A stretch of 32,314 nucleotides of DNA from Oscillospiraceae bacterium (lineage in GTDB: Bacteria > Bacillota > Clostridia > Oscillospirales > Oscillospiraceae), in the NCBI GenBank assembly GCA_017444665.1, contig JAFSWC010000064.1, forward strand, positions 1 to 32,314, in the 5' to 3' direction. The first letter of the stretch is position 1. Each line of letters begins with the position of its first letter. The notes below the pieces were generated by a model. The model did not search any database. It worked only from the letters and a program-made list of their open reading frames with translations, and was not told the origin of the DNA. Positions 22,296-30,539 of this stretch are shown here, piece after piece. Position numbers and translations under genes: made by a program.

Positions 22296-24305
22296 TCAAC
22301 AAGCTTTCAATGCACGGATGATATCGGAGTTTTCAAGATCGGCCTTGCCTTCGATCTCCACCTTTTCTGCGCCGTAGATCCCGCCGCCGTGCGAGGAGAG
22401 AAGACCGACGTCGCAAAGCACGGCAAGACACAGACAGTAGGTCTCCTCCGCCATGCCGGGAGGCACGGAGGAGAGGATCTCATCCGCGTCCGCTCCGAGA
22501 CGAAAACCGCTCTGTTCGGCCAGATGCCAGACGCGCACAAAATCGCCGCGCTCGGGGCAATAGGCCGCCGCGGCCCAAAGCGCGCCGCGGTCGCCGTCCA
22601 GGATACGCTCGCACAGCGCGCGCCCGTCGTGGATGCGAAGCGCGCTGACAAGCAGCTGGACCGAGACATGACCGTGAAATTCATTGATCTGCGGGGTGAA
22701 GGCAACGTCCACCGTGTCGCCGCTGCGGAGCGAAAGCTCTGCCGCGGTGTGGGAGAAAAAGATCCCCTCAAAGCTTTCGCGGCCAAGGCGGACGCGGATA
22801 CGCAGGTGTTTTCCGCCGCCGACGTCGGAGGCGTTTTCCAGCTTTACGCCGCACAGACACATCGTCGGCCGGGGATTGGCGTTGCCGAAGGGCTCAAGCA
22901 GGTCGAGCGCTTTGACGTTGTCGATGCTCAAAAGCGCCGGGTCGCAGATCAGCAGATCCGGCTGCACTTCCGGCACGGGAGCGGGTTTGTTTTCATGGTA
23001 ATAGCGCGCAAGCGCGGCGCGGAAATCATCCAGCTTCTCGCCGCGGATGTTCAGCCCCGCGGCCAGCGCGTGGCCGCCGAAGCCGATCAGATGCTCGCTG
23101 CAGGCGGAGAGCGCGTCGAACAGGTTGAACCCGCCGTAGCTGCGGCACGAGCCCTTGCCCACGCCGCCGCTGAGACACACCATGATTGCGGGCAGCGAAT
23201 ACTGCTCGGCCAGACGGGAGGCGGCGATGCCGATCACGCCCTGGTGCCATTTGTCGCTGGCCAGCACGATCGGCGCGTCCGGCTCGGTCTCGGCAAGCAT
23301 TTCGTTCGCCTCGCGCCAGATATCTGTCTCGATGCTTTGGCGGGTGCGGTTCAGCTCGCAAAGCTCCACGGCCAGGGCGGTCGCCTCGGCCGGGTCGCGG
23401 GTCATCAGCAGCTTCTCCGCCGTGGCGGGACAGCCGAGTCGCCCCGCGGCGTTGAGCCGCGGCGCCAGCGAAAAGCCGATCGTGGAGGCGGTCAGCTTGC
23501 GGCTGTCGACGCCGGCCTCGCGCAGCATGGCGGAGATGCCGGGAAGCGGCTGCCGTTCGATCTTGTCAAGGCCGCGCCGCACGAAATAGCGGTTTTCCCC
23601 GACAAGCGGCATCACGTCCGCGACCGTGCCGATGGCCGCGAGATCGCAATAGCGGTCTATCATCGCGCTGCTGTCGCCCTCGCAGGCGCATACAAGCTTC
23701 AGCGCAACGCCGACGCCGGCGAGATAATGGTTGGGATACGGCTCGTCCGGCCGCTTGCAGTCGACGACGGCCGCGGCGTCGGGCAGCGGGGGATCGCCGC
23801 ACTCGTGGTGGTCGGTGATGATCATGTCAACGCCGAGCGAGGCGGCAAAGCGCGCCTCTTCGTGTGCGGTGATACCGCAGTCGACCGTGATGATCAGCCC
23901 CACGCCCTGTTCGTGCAGCGCGGCAATGGCGCTGTTGTTCAGCCCGTAGCCCTCCTCGCTGCGGTCCGGGATATAGGACAGGCATGTCAGCCCCTTTGAG
24001 CGCAGATAGTCTGTCAGCAGGCAGGTGGAGGTGATGCCGTCCACGTCATAGTCTCCGTATACGGCAACCTTCTCTCCCGTCTTAATGGCACGGTGAACGC
24101 GCGCGACCGCCTTGGGCATGTCGGTCAGCAGCATGGGATCGTGCAGCAGCTCTTCGCCGCCGTGCAGGAGCGCGTCCATCTCTTCGCGCGTCCCGACCCC
24201 CCGCAGCGCCAGCACCGCCGCAAGCAGCCTCGGACAGCCCGCGTCCAGCAGCTCCTGCGGGAAGGACGGCCTGTCATAAGGGATCTTCCATTCTTTTTGA
24301 TTCAT
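22296..24305 (-). CDS. recJ: Single-stranded-DNA 5'-3' exonuclease RecJ
   Basis: A 669-aa DHH-family exonuclease for recombination and mismatch repair. The DHH phosphoesterase motifs are complete: VYGDYDVDGITST (residues 83-95), ITVDCGITAHEEA, MIITDHHECG and the DHHA1 region with GKGSCRSYGGFNLFDAL and GFGGHALAAGL. An OB-fold domain and a C-terminal extension follow. It is the first gene of the long minus-strand array. The ribosome site is weak (AAGGT well upstream), so ATG 24305 is chosen by homology. Confidence 0.96.
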   Translation of the reverse strand: MNQKEWKIPYDRPSFPQELLDAGCPRLLAAVLALRGVGTREEMDALLHGGEELLHDPMLLTDMPKAVARVHRAIKTGEKVAVYGDYDVDGITSTCLLTDYLRSKGLTCLSYIPDRSEEGYGLNNSAIAALHEQGVGLIITVDCGITAHEEARFAASLGVDMIITDHHECGDPPLPDAAAVVDCKRPDEPYPNHYLAGVGVALKLVCACEGDSSAMIDRYCDLAAIGTVADVMPLVGENRYFVRRGLDKIERQPLPGISAMLREAGVDSRKLTASTIGFSLAPRLNAAGRLGCPATAEKLLMTRDPAEATALAVELCELNRTRQSIETDIWREANEMLAETEPDAPIVLASDKWHQGVIGIAASRLAEQYSLPAIMVCLSGGVGKGSCRSYGGFNLFDALSACSEHLIGFGGHALAAGLNIRGEKLDDFRAALARYYHENKPAPVPEVQPDLLICDPALLSIDNVKALDLLEPFGNANPRPTMCLCGVKLENASDVGGGKHLRIRVRLGRESFEGIFFSHTAAELSLRSGDTVDVAFTPQINEFHGHVSVQLLVSALRIHDGRALCERILDGDRGALWAAAAYCPERGDFVRVWHLAEQSGFRLGADADEILSSVPPGMAEETYCLCLAVLCDVGLLSSHGGGIYGAEKVEIEGKADLENSDIIRALKAC

Positions 24306-24339
24306 AACATTTTTCTTTACCTTATTTTTTTAATAACTA

Positions 24340-24368
24340 ATCATACCAAATAATTCCCAATAATTCAA
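24340..24368 (-). promoter_or_regulatory. Promoter of the recJ-rel-dtd array
   Basis: On the minus strand TTGAAT (24368-24363) and TATGAT (24345-24340) with a 17-nt spacer; TGG before the -10 gives an extended -10. The recJ ATG is 35 nt after the -10. From 24369 to 24447 I see no gene. Confidence 0.8.
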
Positions 24369-24447
24369 TAACGATTCTAAGGCGGCGAAGGGTCAAAAAA
24401 GCTTTCTCAGGTTTTGCCATGGATCCATGCGCATCTGTCCCGAATGC

Positions 24448-24484
24448 AAAAACATGCTCCGGGAAAGAGAACTCCCGGAGCATG
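24448..24484 (-). terminator. Intrinsic terminator after the LOG-family gene
   Basis: A 12-bp stem (24453-24464 with 24473-24484) followed on minus by TTTTT (24452-24448), 6 nt after the LOG stop. Confidence 0.88.
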
Positions 24485-24490
24485 CCGTTC

Positions 24491-25066
24491 TTACTTGGCC
24501 CAGTTTTCGACGCCGCGCGCTGTCCCTTCGTCTGCGGCAAGCGCGGCCGCAAGCGCCGCTTCCGGCGTGTCGCACAGCGGCAGAAGCGCAAGCGCGTCCC
24601 GCGCGGTAAAGCCTTTTTCGATCGAATCCGCAATCAGCGCATAGAGCGCGTCATAGTATCCGCAGGTGTTGAGCAGCACGATATTCCCGCTTTGCCGCCC
24701 GAGAAGGCGCAGCGTGAAAACCTCGAAAAACTCCTCCAGCGTCCCCACGCCGCCGGGAAGAACGATAAAGGCGTCCGCAAGCTGCTCCATTTTGCTTTTC
24801 CGCTCGGCCATCGTCTCGGTAAACACAAACGCGCCCTGCTCTTTGAGCAGCACGTCGCCTTCATCGAAAAAGTGCGGGGCGACCCCGACAAGACCGCCGC
24901 CCGCGGCGATCACGCCGCCGGCGCAGGCGCCCATCAGCCCGGTGCGGCCGCCGCCGTAAACAAGCGTGTGTCCGCCGCGGCCGATCAGCTCGCCAAGCCT
25001 CCGCGCCGCGTCGTAATAGTCCCGATCCAGCCTGTCGCTGGACGCGCCGAAAACACAGATGTTCAT
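24491..25066 (-). CDS. LOG-family protein (nucleoside 5'-monophosphate phosphoribohydrolase-like)
   Basis: A 191-aa LOG-family (formerly lysine decarboxylase-like) Rossmann protein. Signature motifs GGGRTGLMG (residues 38-46), MAERK (86-90) and PGGVGTLEE (104-112) are all present. Plant LOG enzymes free cytokinins from their ribotides; bacterial relatives hydrolyse AMP-like nucleotides, and the physiological role is often unknown. ATG 25066 has GGGGGG upstream; the longer frame runs through the promoter and into the divergent gene. Single-gene unit with its own promoter and terminator. Confidence 0.92.
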   Translation of the reverse strand: MNICVFGASSDRLDRDYYDAARRLGELIGRGGHTLVYGGGRTGLMGACAGGVIAAGGGLVGVAPHFFDEGDVLLKEQGAFVFTETMAERKSKMEQLADAFIVLPGGVGTLEEFFEVFTLRLLGRQSGNIVLLNTCGYYDALYALIADSIEKGFTARDALALLPLCDTPEAALAAALAADEGTARGVENWAK

Positions 25067-25097
25067 GCCGTACCCCCCGTGTGAAATAAAGACAAAA

Positions 25098-25128
25098 GCA
25101 TTGTAATGCGACGCGGAGTGCCTGTCAA
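25098..25128 (-). promoter_or_regulatory. Strong LOG promoter with palindrome over its -10
   Basis: On the minus strand TTGACA (25128-25123) and TACAAT (25105-25100) with a 17-nt spacer. The palindrome GCATTGTAATGC (25098-25109) covers the -10, a typical repressor position, but I cannot match it to a known operator. Confidence 0.8.
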
Positions 25129-25139
25129 CGAAGATTTCC

Positions 25140-25168
25140 TTGCAAAGAATGCCGGCGTGTTGTAAGAT
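25140..25168 (+). promoter_or_regulatory. Candidate promoter of the metal importer operon
   Basis: TTGCAA (25140-25145) and TAAGAT (25163-25168), 17-nt spacer. The SBP ATG is at 25176, so transcription would start at or next to the ATG, suggesting a leaderless mRNA. Confidence 0.5.
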
Positions 25169-25175
25169 GGTCAGC

Positions 25176-26129
25176 ATGAAACGCTTGCTCTCTGCGCTGC
25201 TCGCCGCGGCGCTGCTCTTTTCTTTGACCGCCTGCGGCACGCAGACGGCGGAAGCGGCGAAGGAAAAACAAAATAACGGCCCGGTCGTTGTCGCCACGCT
25301 CTTTCCGGCCTATGACTTTGCGCGCGCGATCACCGGCGAACGCTGCACGGTCACGCTGCTGGTCCCGCCGGGGGCCGAGTCGCACAGCTACGAACCCACG
25401 CCCCGGGATCTGCTGCGCATCGAAAACTGCGATCTGCTGATCGCCAACGGCGGCGAATCGGAGGAATGGCTCGAAACCCTTCTGGACGGTACCGCGCGCG
25501 GCTTTTCCGCCCTGTATATGCTCGATTGCGTCGACGCGCTTGAAGAAGAGGAAAAAGAGGGCATGCAGGACCTGCACGAGGAAGACGACGAAGGCGGGAT
25601 CGAATACGACGAGCACGTCTGGACCTCGCCGCGCAACGCCGTAACGATCTGCCGCGCGATCTGCGGCGAGCTGTGCGTGATCGACCCTGACGGAGCGGCA
25701 CATTACCGGCAAAACTGCGACGACTATTGCGCGGAACTCGAAAAGCTCGACGCCGCCTTCCGCGACATCGTCGCGCAGGGCCGGCTCGACTGTCTGATCT
25801 TTGCCGACCGTTTCCCGATCCGTTACTTTGTTGAGGAATACGGCCTTGACTATTACGCGGCCTTTCCCGGCTGCGCCGACGACGCCGAACCGTCCGCCCG
25901 CACGGTCGCGTTTCTGATCGACCGGGTGCGCGACCACGCGGTCCCGGCGGTCTTTACGATCGAATACTCCAACGGGAAGATGGCGGACGTGATCTGCGAG
26001 GAGACCGGCTGCGAAAAGCTGCTGTTTCACTCCTGCCACACGCTCAGCGCCGACGATCTCGCCCGCGGCGAGACTTATCTCAGCCTGATGTGGGCCAATA
26101 CCGAAAGCGTAAGGGAGGCGCTCGGCTGA
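25176..26129 (+). CDS. Metal (Zn/Mn) ABC transporter substrate-binding lipoprotein
   Basis: A 317-aa cluster A-I metal-binding lipoprotein. The signal peptide ends in lipobox LTAC (C20). First ligand His is H70 in GAESHSYEPTPRDL, second H147 in DEHVWTSPRNA. At the third position, where ZnuA/AdcA-type proteins have His, FADRFPIRYF carries no His (about residues 209-218). The last acidic ligand may be E263 in TIEYSNGKMAD. The usual His-rich loop is replaced by an acidic stretch (122-145). Metal is therefore uncertain. ATG 25176 begins the signal peptide; no good ribosome site precedes it. Its stop overlaps the ATPase start by 1 nt (TGATG). Confidence 0.88.
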   Translation: MKRLLSALLAAALLFSLTACGTQTAEAAKEKQNNGPVVVATLFPAYDFARAITGERCTVTLLVPPGAESHSYEPTPRDLLRIENCDLLIANGGESEEWLETLLDGTARGFSALYMLDCVDALEEEEKEGMQDLHEEDDEGGIEYDEHVWTSPRNAVTICRAICGELCVIDPDGAAHYRQNCDDYCAELEKLDAAFRDIVAQGRLDCLIFADRFPIRYFVEEYGLDYYAAFPGCADDAEPSARTVAFLIDRVRDHAVPAVFTIEYSNGKMADVICEETGCEKLLFHSCHTLSADDLARGETYLSLMWANTESVREALG

Positions 26130-26836
26130 TGGCGATTCTGAAATGTGAAAACGCGTCGTTCTCCTACGATGGCGTTACGGTGCTTGAGGGCGTCGATTTT
26201 TCGCTGGGCGCGGGGGACTACCTCTGCATCGTGGGGGAAAACGGCTCCGGCAAATCGACGCTGATCCGGGGGCTCCTCTCGCTGAAGGCGCCGTCGTCCG
26301 GCAAAATCGAGCTTGGCGACGGGCTGAAGAAATCCGAGATCGGCTATCTTCCCCAGCAGACGAGCATCCAGCGCGATTTCCCCGCGAGTGTGTGGGAAGT
26401 CGTGCTCTCCGGTTGCCTCAACTCGCTCGGCGCGCGTCTTGCCTACAGCGCCGAGGATAAAAGGCGCGCGGCGGCCAATCTCGAGCGCATGGGGATCGAA
26501 GAGCTGAAGGACAAGAGCTATCAGGAGCTCTCCGGCGGCCAGCAGCAGCGCGTGCTTCTGGCGCGTGCGCTGTGCGCGACGAAAAAGCTTCTGCTGCTCG
26601 ACGAGCCTGTCACCGGGCTTGACCCCGTCGCGGCGGGGGAGATGTATAACCTCATCAAGCTCATAAACCTCTGCGACGATATCTCCGTCATCATGGTCAC
26701 GCACGATATCCACGAGGCGGTGCGCTATGCCACGCATATCCTCCATCTCGGCCATCGGCAGCTCTTCTTCGGCACGGCCGCGGAGTATAAAAAGAGCGCT
26801 CTTGCGCGGCGGTTTTTGGGAGGGAGCGGGATATGA
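26129..26836 (+). CDS. Metal ABC transporter ATP-binding protein (ZnuC-like)
   Basis: A 235-aa ATPase. Walker A GENGSGKST (about residues 36-44), Q-loop YLPQQTSIQRDFP, which is typical of zinc/manganese importers, signature LSGGQQQRV, Walker B LLLLDEP and switch VMVTHD. It pairs with the permease whose ATG overlaps its stop by 4 nt. GGGAGG lies 10 nt before its start. The Q-loop wording and neighbours support the metal assignment. Confidence 0.95.
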   Translation: MAILKCENASFSYDGVTVLEGVDFSLGAGDYLCIVGENGSGKSTLIRGLLSLKAPSSGKIELGDGLKKSEIGYLPQQTSIQRDFPASVWEVVLSGCLNSLGARLAYSAEDKRRAAANLERMGIEELKDKSYQELSGGQQQRVLLARALCATKKLLLLDEPVTGLDPVAAGEMYNLIKLINLCDDISVIMVTHDIHEAVRYATHILHLGHRQLFFGTAAEYKKSALARRFLGGSGI

Positions 26837-27642
26837 GCGGACTTCTTTCCATGTTTTCCTATCACTTCATGCAGCGGGCGCTGCTCGTCGGCGTCCTTGT
26901 CAGCCTGTGCGCGGCGCTGCTCGGCGTTTCGCTGGTGTTAAAGCGCTATTCGATGATCGGCGACGGCCTTTCCCACGTCGGCTTCGGCGCGCTTGCGATC
27001 GCTTCGGCTTTCCACCTTGCGCCGCTTGCCGTTACGGTGCCGGTCGTCGTGATCGCCGCCGTGCTGCTGCTGCGCCTGCGCAGCGACGGACGCGTCAAGG
27101 GCGACGCCGCGATCGCGATCATTTCCTCCAGCGCGCTTGCGATCGGCGTTGTCGTGGTGTCTGTCACAAGCGGGATGAACACCGAGGTCTCCAGCTATCT
27201 TTTCGGCAGCATCCTGTCGCTGAGCAGGGGAGATACGGCCTTGAGCGTTGTCCTGTCGCTTGCCGTGCTGGCGCTGTTCCTGCTGCTGTATCCGCGGCTC
27301 TTTGCCGTTACCTTTGACGAGACCTTTGCCCGCGCCACCGGCACGCGCGCCGATCTGTACAACACGCTGCTCGCCGTGCTGACGGCGGTGACGGTCGTGC
27401 TCGGCATGCGGATGATGGGCGCGCTGCTGATCTCCAGCCTGATCATCTTCCCGGCCCTGTCCGCCATGAAGGTGTGCCGCAGCTTCCGCGGCGTGGTGAT
27501 CTGCGCGGCTGCGATCTCGGTCGTGTGCTTTCTCTTCGGCATGACGGCGTCCTATGTCTTTGAAACGCCCAGCGGCGCAAGCGTGGTCGTCGCGGACCTT
27601 ATCGCGTTCGGCTTCTGTTCGCTGTGCGCAAAACGAAATTAA
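26833..27642 (+). CDS. Metal ABC transporter permease (ZnuB-like)
   Basis: A 269-aa ABC-3 family permease with about eight hydrophobic segments. Family signatures include SLVLKRYSMIGDGLSHVGFGALAIA (residues about 33-57) and MRMMGALLISSLIIFPALSA. The C-terminal tail is short and lacks a His cluster. Last gene of the operon before the terminator at 27653. Confidence 0.95.
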   Translation: MSGLLSMFSYHFMQRALLVGVLVSLCAALLGVSLVLKRYSMIGDGLSHVGFGALAIASAFHLAPLAVTVPVVVIAAVLLLRLRSDGRVKGDAAIAIISSSALAIGVVVVSVTSGMNTEVSSYLFGSILSLSRGDTALSVVLSLAVLALFLLLYPRLFAVTFDETFARATGTRADLYNTLLAVLTAVTVVLGMRMMGALLISSLIIFPALSAMKVCRSFRGVVICAAAISVVCFLFGMTASYVFETPSGASVVVADLIAFGFCSLCAKRN

Positions 27643-27652
27643 ACAGACTGTC

Positions 27653-27690
27653 AAATCCGGGGTAAAGCAGACGCTTTGCCCCGGATTTTT
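27653..27690 (+). terminator. Intrinsic terminator after the metal importer operon
   Basis: Arms 27653-27668 and 27673-27688 pair over 16 bp with one G-T, around an AGAC loop, ending in TTTTT (27686-27690). From 27691 to 27783 the sequence is AT-rich with no gene. Confidence 0.92.
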
Positions 27691-27783
27691 GCATAAAACA
27701 ATAGATAAATAGTGAATATTCAAGAAGAAATGAATAAAAATAAGTATAATCGCAAAAAATAAGAATATTATTTCAAAAATTGC

Positions 27784-27812
27784 TTGACTTTTCCATACGC
27801 TTGTGCTATTCT
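27784..27812 (+). promoter_or_regulatory. Promoter of the amino-acid ABC operon
   Basis: TTGACT (27784-27789) and TATTCT (27807-27812) with a 17-nt spacer. Just downstream lies an inverted repeat AAGAA-CAA-TTCTT (27823-27835) at about +5 to +17, a possible operator. Confidence 0.75.
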
Positions 27813-27866
27813 CACAAACGTCAAGAACAATTCTTATGGCATCTGACGAAAGTGAGGAACAATACG

Positions 27867-28802
27867 ATGAAAAAGATGAGTAAAATTTTGTGCATGCTGC
27901 TGAGTGTCGCCATGCTGCTGAGCCTGGCCGCCTGCGGAAGCAGCGCGAGCACGGCCGCAAAAGGCGAAGCCAATCTCGCCGCCGCGTATGACAAGTATCT
28001 TGCCGGCTTCAGCACGAACGGCACGAACGGAACGCTGACGGTCGCCATGTCGCCCGACTTCGCGCCGCAGGAATTCTATGACGTGGCCAAGAGCGGCGAC
28101 GACGCGATCGTGGGCTTCGACGTGCTGCTGTCCAACTATCTGGCCCAGGAGCTCGATATGAATCTTGTGATCAAGCCCATGTCCTTTGATGCTGTCCTGG
28201 CGGCTGTACAGACCGGCAACGTCGACATCGGTATCTCCGGCTTTTCCTGGACCTATGAACGCGCGCAGAATTACGAGATCTCCGATTATTATATTGCCGG
28301 CGACAACGAGACCGAGCAGTCCATCATCTGCCTGAAGGAGAACGAAGGCAAGTTCACCAAGCCCGAGGACTTCGTCGGCTCCAAGATCGGCTATCAGGGC
28401 GCTTCGCTCCAGCAGATCCTGGTCGAAGAGACCTTCGGCGATCTGGACGTCGACATCAGCAATGTCTTCAGCGATCTCGGCACCGCCGTCGAGGCGCTCA
28501 AGGCCAAGCAGATCGACTTCCTGGCCGTCGCACACGGCAACGGCGAGTCCATCATCGCCAGCGCAAACGATTCGATCGCCTTCACCGGCTTTGACTTCGA
28601 GGTCGACGAGATCTATAAAAACAACGTCTGCCTGCTCCAGAAGGGCAACACCGAACTGCTGGAAAAGGTCAACGCCGCGCTTGCCAAGGCGCTTGAAAAC
28701 GACTACTACACCGGCTGGTACGACGCCTGCAAGGTCTACGCCGGCGTCTCGACGCTCGACGAACTGGGCTTTGACGACGAGGGCAACAAGATCACCGAAT
28801 AA
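27867..28802 (+). CDS. Amino-acid ABC transporter substrate-binding lipoprotein
   Basis: A 311-aa family 3 solute-binding lipoprotein. Signal peptide with lipobox SLAAC (C23), then the binding fold: GTLTVAMSPDFAPQEFY, VGFDVLLSNYLAQELDM, VDIGISGFSWTYERAQNYEIS (with the carboxylate-binding Arg) and GSKIGYQGASLQQIL. It probably binds a polar amino acid, but the ligand cannot be named. GAGGAA lies 8 nt before ATG 27867. The permease follows after 36 nt. Confidence 0.93.
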   Translation: MKKMSKILCMLLSVAMLLSLAACGSSASTAAKGEANLAAAYDKYLAGFSTNGTNGTLTVAMSPDFAPQEFYDVAKSGDDAIVGFDVLLSNYLAQELDMNLVIKPMSFDAVLAAVQTGNVDIGISGFSWTYERAQNYEISDYYIAGDNETEQSIICLKENEGKFTKPEDFVGSKIGYQGASLQQILVEETFGDLDVDISNVFSDLGTAVEALKAKQIDFLAVAHGNGESIIASANDSIAFTGFDFEVDEIYKNNVCLLQKGNTELLEKVNAALAKALENDYYTGWYDACKVYAGVSTLDELGFDDEGNKITE

Positions 28803-28838
28803 TCCCGACAGCCACATCACACAAGGGAGCTTCCGTCC

Positions 28839-29516
28839 ATGACATTTCTTACGAACATCGCCAACATCCTGGCGAAATACTGGCAGGTCTTTCTGATCCA
28901 GGGCATCGGCTATACGCTGCTGCTGTCTTTGATTGCCGTGGCCGGCGGCGCCTTCTTCGGCTCGCTGCTGGCGCTTGCCAAGCGCTCAAAACTGAAGATC
29001 CTCAAGGCGATCGTCACGATCATCGTTGAGGTCGTCAGAGGCACGCCTGTCCTGCTGCAGCTTTACATCGGCGTGTTCGTATTTCCCATGATCATCCCGA
29101 AGCTCTCGTCGATGCCGTACATCTATTCGGTGTCGATCGTGCTGATCATCAACTCCAGCGCCTATGTTTCCGAGATCATCCGTTCCGGCATCGAGGCGGT
29201 GGACCCCGGACAGATGGAGGCGGCGCGCTCGCTGGGCCTGACCCACACCACGGCCATGCTCTCCATCGTCCTGCCCCAGGCGGTCAAAAACATCCTGCCG
29301 GCCCTGGGCAACGAGTTCATCATGGTCGTCAAGGAGACCTCGCTGGCCTCCACCTTCTTTGTCGGCGAACTGATGACGGCGTATCTCAAGGTCAAGGGCT
29401 ATACCTATCTGACGATGGAATGTCTTGCGATCGTCGGCGTGCTGTACTTTGCATTGACCTATATCCTCTCCAAGATCCTCAAGTCGCTCGAAAGGAGGAT
29501 GAAGGCTCATGCTTGA
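28839..29516 (+). CDS. Amino-acid ABC transporter permease (HisMQ-type)
   Basis: A 225-aa permease with about five membrane segments. It carries the family EAA loop ([22 protein letters not shown]) and the N-terminal [41 protein letters not shown] and [14 protein letters not shown] are typical of polar amino-acid importers. One permease gene only, so it likely works as a homodimer. AAGGGAG lies before the ATG. Confidence 0.95.
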   Translation: MTFLTNIANILAKYWQVFLIQGIGYTLLLSLIAVAGGAFFGSLLALAKRSKLKILKAIVTIIVEVVRGTPVLLQLYIGVFVFPMIIPKLSSMPYIYSVSIVLIINSSAYVSEIIRSGIEAVDPGQMEAARSLGLTHTTAMLSIVLPQAVKNILPALGNEFIMVVKETSLASTFFVGELMTAYLKVKGYTYLTMECLAIVGVLYFALTYILSKILKSLERRMKAHA

Positions 29517-30471
29517 TATCAACAATATCTACAAGAATTTCGGCGACCTCCAGGTGCTCAAGGGCGTTTCCACCCATGTCGAAAAGGGCGAGGTCATCGT
29601 GATCATCGGCGTATCCGGCTCCGGCAAATCCACGCTGCTGCGCTGCATGAACCTGCTCGAAGAGCCCACCTTCGGCGAGGTGTGGATGGAGGGCAAGCTG
29701 ATGACGCCGCCCGACCCCTACCTGCACTTTGACGTGATCCGCGCGTCAAAGACCTATCAAAAGCTTGTCGGCGGCGGCCTTTCCGACGACGAGGCGATCC
29801 GGAAGATAAAGGACGAAGACCTCCTGAAGGAAAAGCATCCGAAGACGGAGGGCCCCACGTATGCGGCGCTGCTGAAAAAGATCTACGACGAAAACGGGAT
29901 CGACATCAACCTCGGCCGCCAGAAGATGGGCATGGTGTTCCAGAACTTCAACCTGTTCAACAACAAAACGGTGCTGGAAAACATCACGCTCGCCCCGATC
30001 AAGATCGGCAAGCAGCGGCTCAAGGACGCGAAAAAGCGCGGCGAAGCGCCCGACAGGACGCCGGACGACGTCGTGCGGGAGGCAAACGAAAAGGCCATGA
30101 AGCTCCTTGCGCGCATTGGTCTGCAGGACAAGGCAAACGTCTATCCCTCCACGCTCTCCGGCGGACAGAAGCAGCGAGTCGCGATCGTGCGCGCGCTGGC
30201 CATGGAGCCGGACGTCATGCTCTTTGACGAGCCGACCTCCGCCCTCGACCCGGAGATGGTGGGCGAGGTGCTGGATCTGATCCGTGATCTGGTCAAGGAC
30301 GGCATGACCTCCGTCATCGTGACGCATGAAATGGGCTTTGCCAAGGAGGTGGCCGACCGCGTGATCTTCATGCACGACGGCGTGATCGCCGAGGAGGGCA
30401 CGCCCGACGAGGTGTTCAACCATCCGAAAAACCCGCGCTGCAAAGAATTTTTAAGTAAAGTTCTGTATTGA
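29509..30471 (+). CDS. Amino-acid ABC transporter ATPase with two insertions (GlnQ-like)
   Basis: A 320-aa ATPase where the GlnQ family is usually about 240. Walker [10 protein letters not shown] (34-42), Q-loop MVFQNFNLF (142-150), signature LSGGQKQRV (216-224), Walker B VMLFDEP (236-242) and switch VTHEMGF are intact, so it should hydrolyse ATP. Extra sequence lies between the N-terminal strands and the Q-loop (about residues 67-132, charged and helical) and in the helical domain (about 170-188, very basic). Start overlaps the permease stop by 8 nt. Context and intact motifs argue against decay. Confidence 0.94.
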   Translation: MLDINNIYKNFGDLQVLKGVSTHVEKGEVIVIIGVSGSGKSTLLRCMNLLEEPTFGEVWMEGKLMTPPDPYLHFDVIRASKTYQKLVGGGLSDDEAIRKIKDEDLLKEKHPKTEGPTYAALLKKIYDENGIDINLGRQKMGMVFQNFNLFNNKTVLENITLAPIKIGKQRLKDAKKRGEAPDRTPDDVVREANEKAMKLLARIGLQDKANVYPSTLSGGQKQRVAIVRALAMEPDVMLFDEPTSALDPEMVGEVLDLIRDLVKDGMTSVIVTHEMGFAKEVADRVIFMHDGVIAEEGTPDEVFNHPKNPRCKEFLSKVLY

Positions 30472-30492
30472 GAAAATGAAAAAGAGGCGAGG

Positions 30493-30522
30493 GCGGAAAC
30501 TATCTCGATAGTTTCCGCTTTT
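30493..30522 (+). terminator. Intrinsic terminator between ABC operon and amidohydrolase gene
   Basis: An 11-bp stem (30493-30503 with 30508-30518), CTCG loop, then TTTT. It ends only 6 nt before the ribosome site region of the next gene (AAGAGGTG), with no promoter visible between, so read-through or attenuation may feed the amidohydrolase. Confidence 0.85.
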
Positions 30523-30539
30523 GCTTAAGAGGTGTCCGT

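Noticed and set aside
20278..22377. Open frame of 699 codons on plus antisense to rel
   Set aside because: A high-GC shadow frame rich in Val, Asp, Arg, His; rel on minus has every expected domain.
22389..23999. Open frame of 536 codons on plus antisense to recJ
   Set aside because: Same shadow effect; recJ motifs on minus are complete.
24369..24447. Possible small RNA or riboswitch between recJ promoter and LOG terminator
   Set aside because: No conserved fold or promoter of its own could be recognised in 79 nt.
25098..25109. GCATTGTAATGC as a Zur box
   Set aside because: It lacks the longer Zur-type inverted repeat (TCGTAAT-N-ATTACGA); kept only as an unassigned palindrome.
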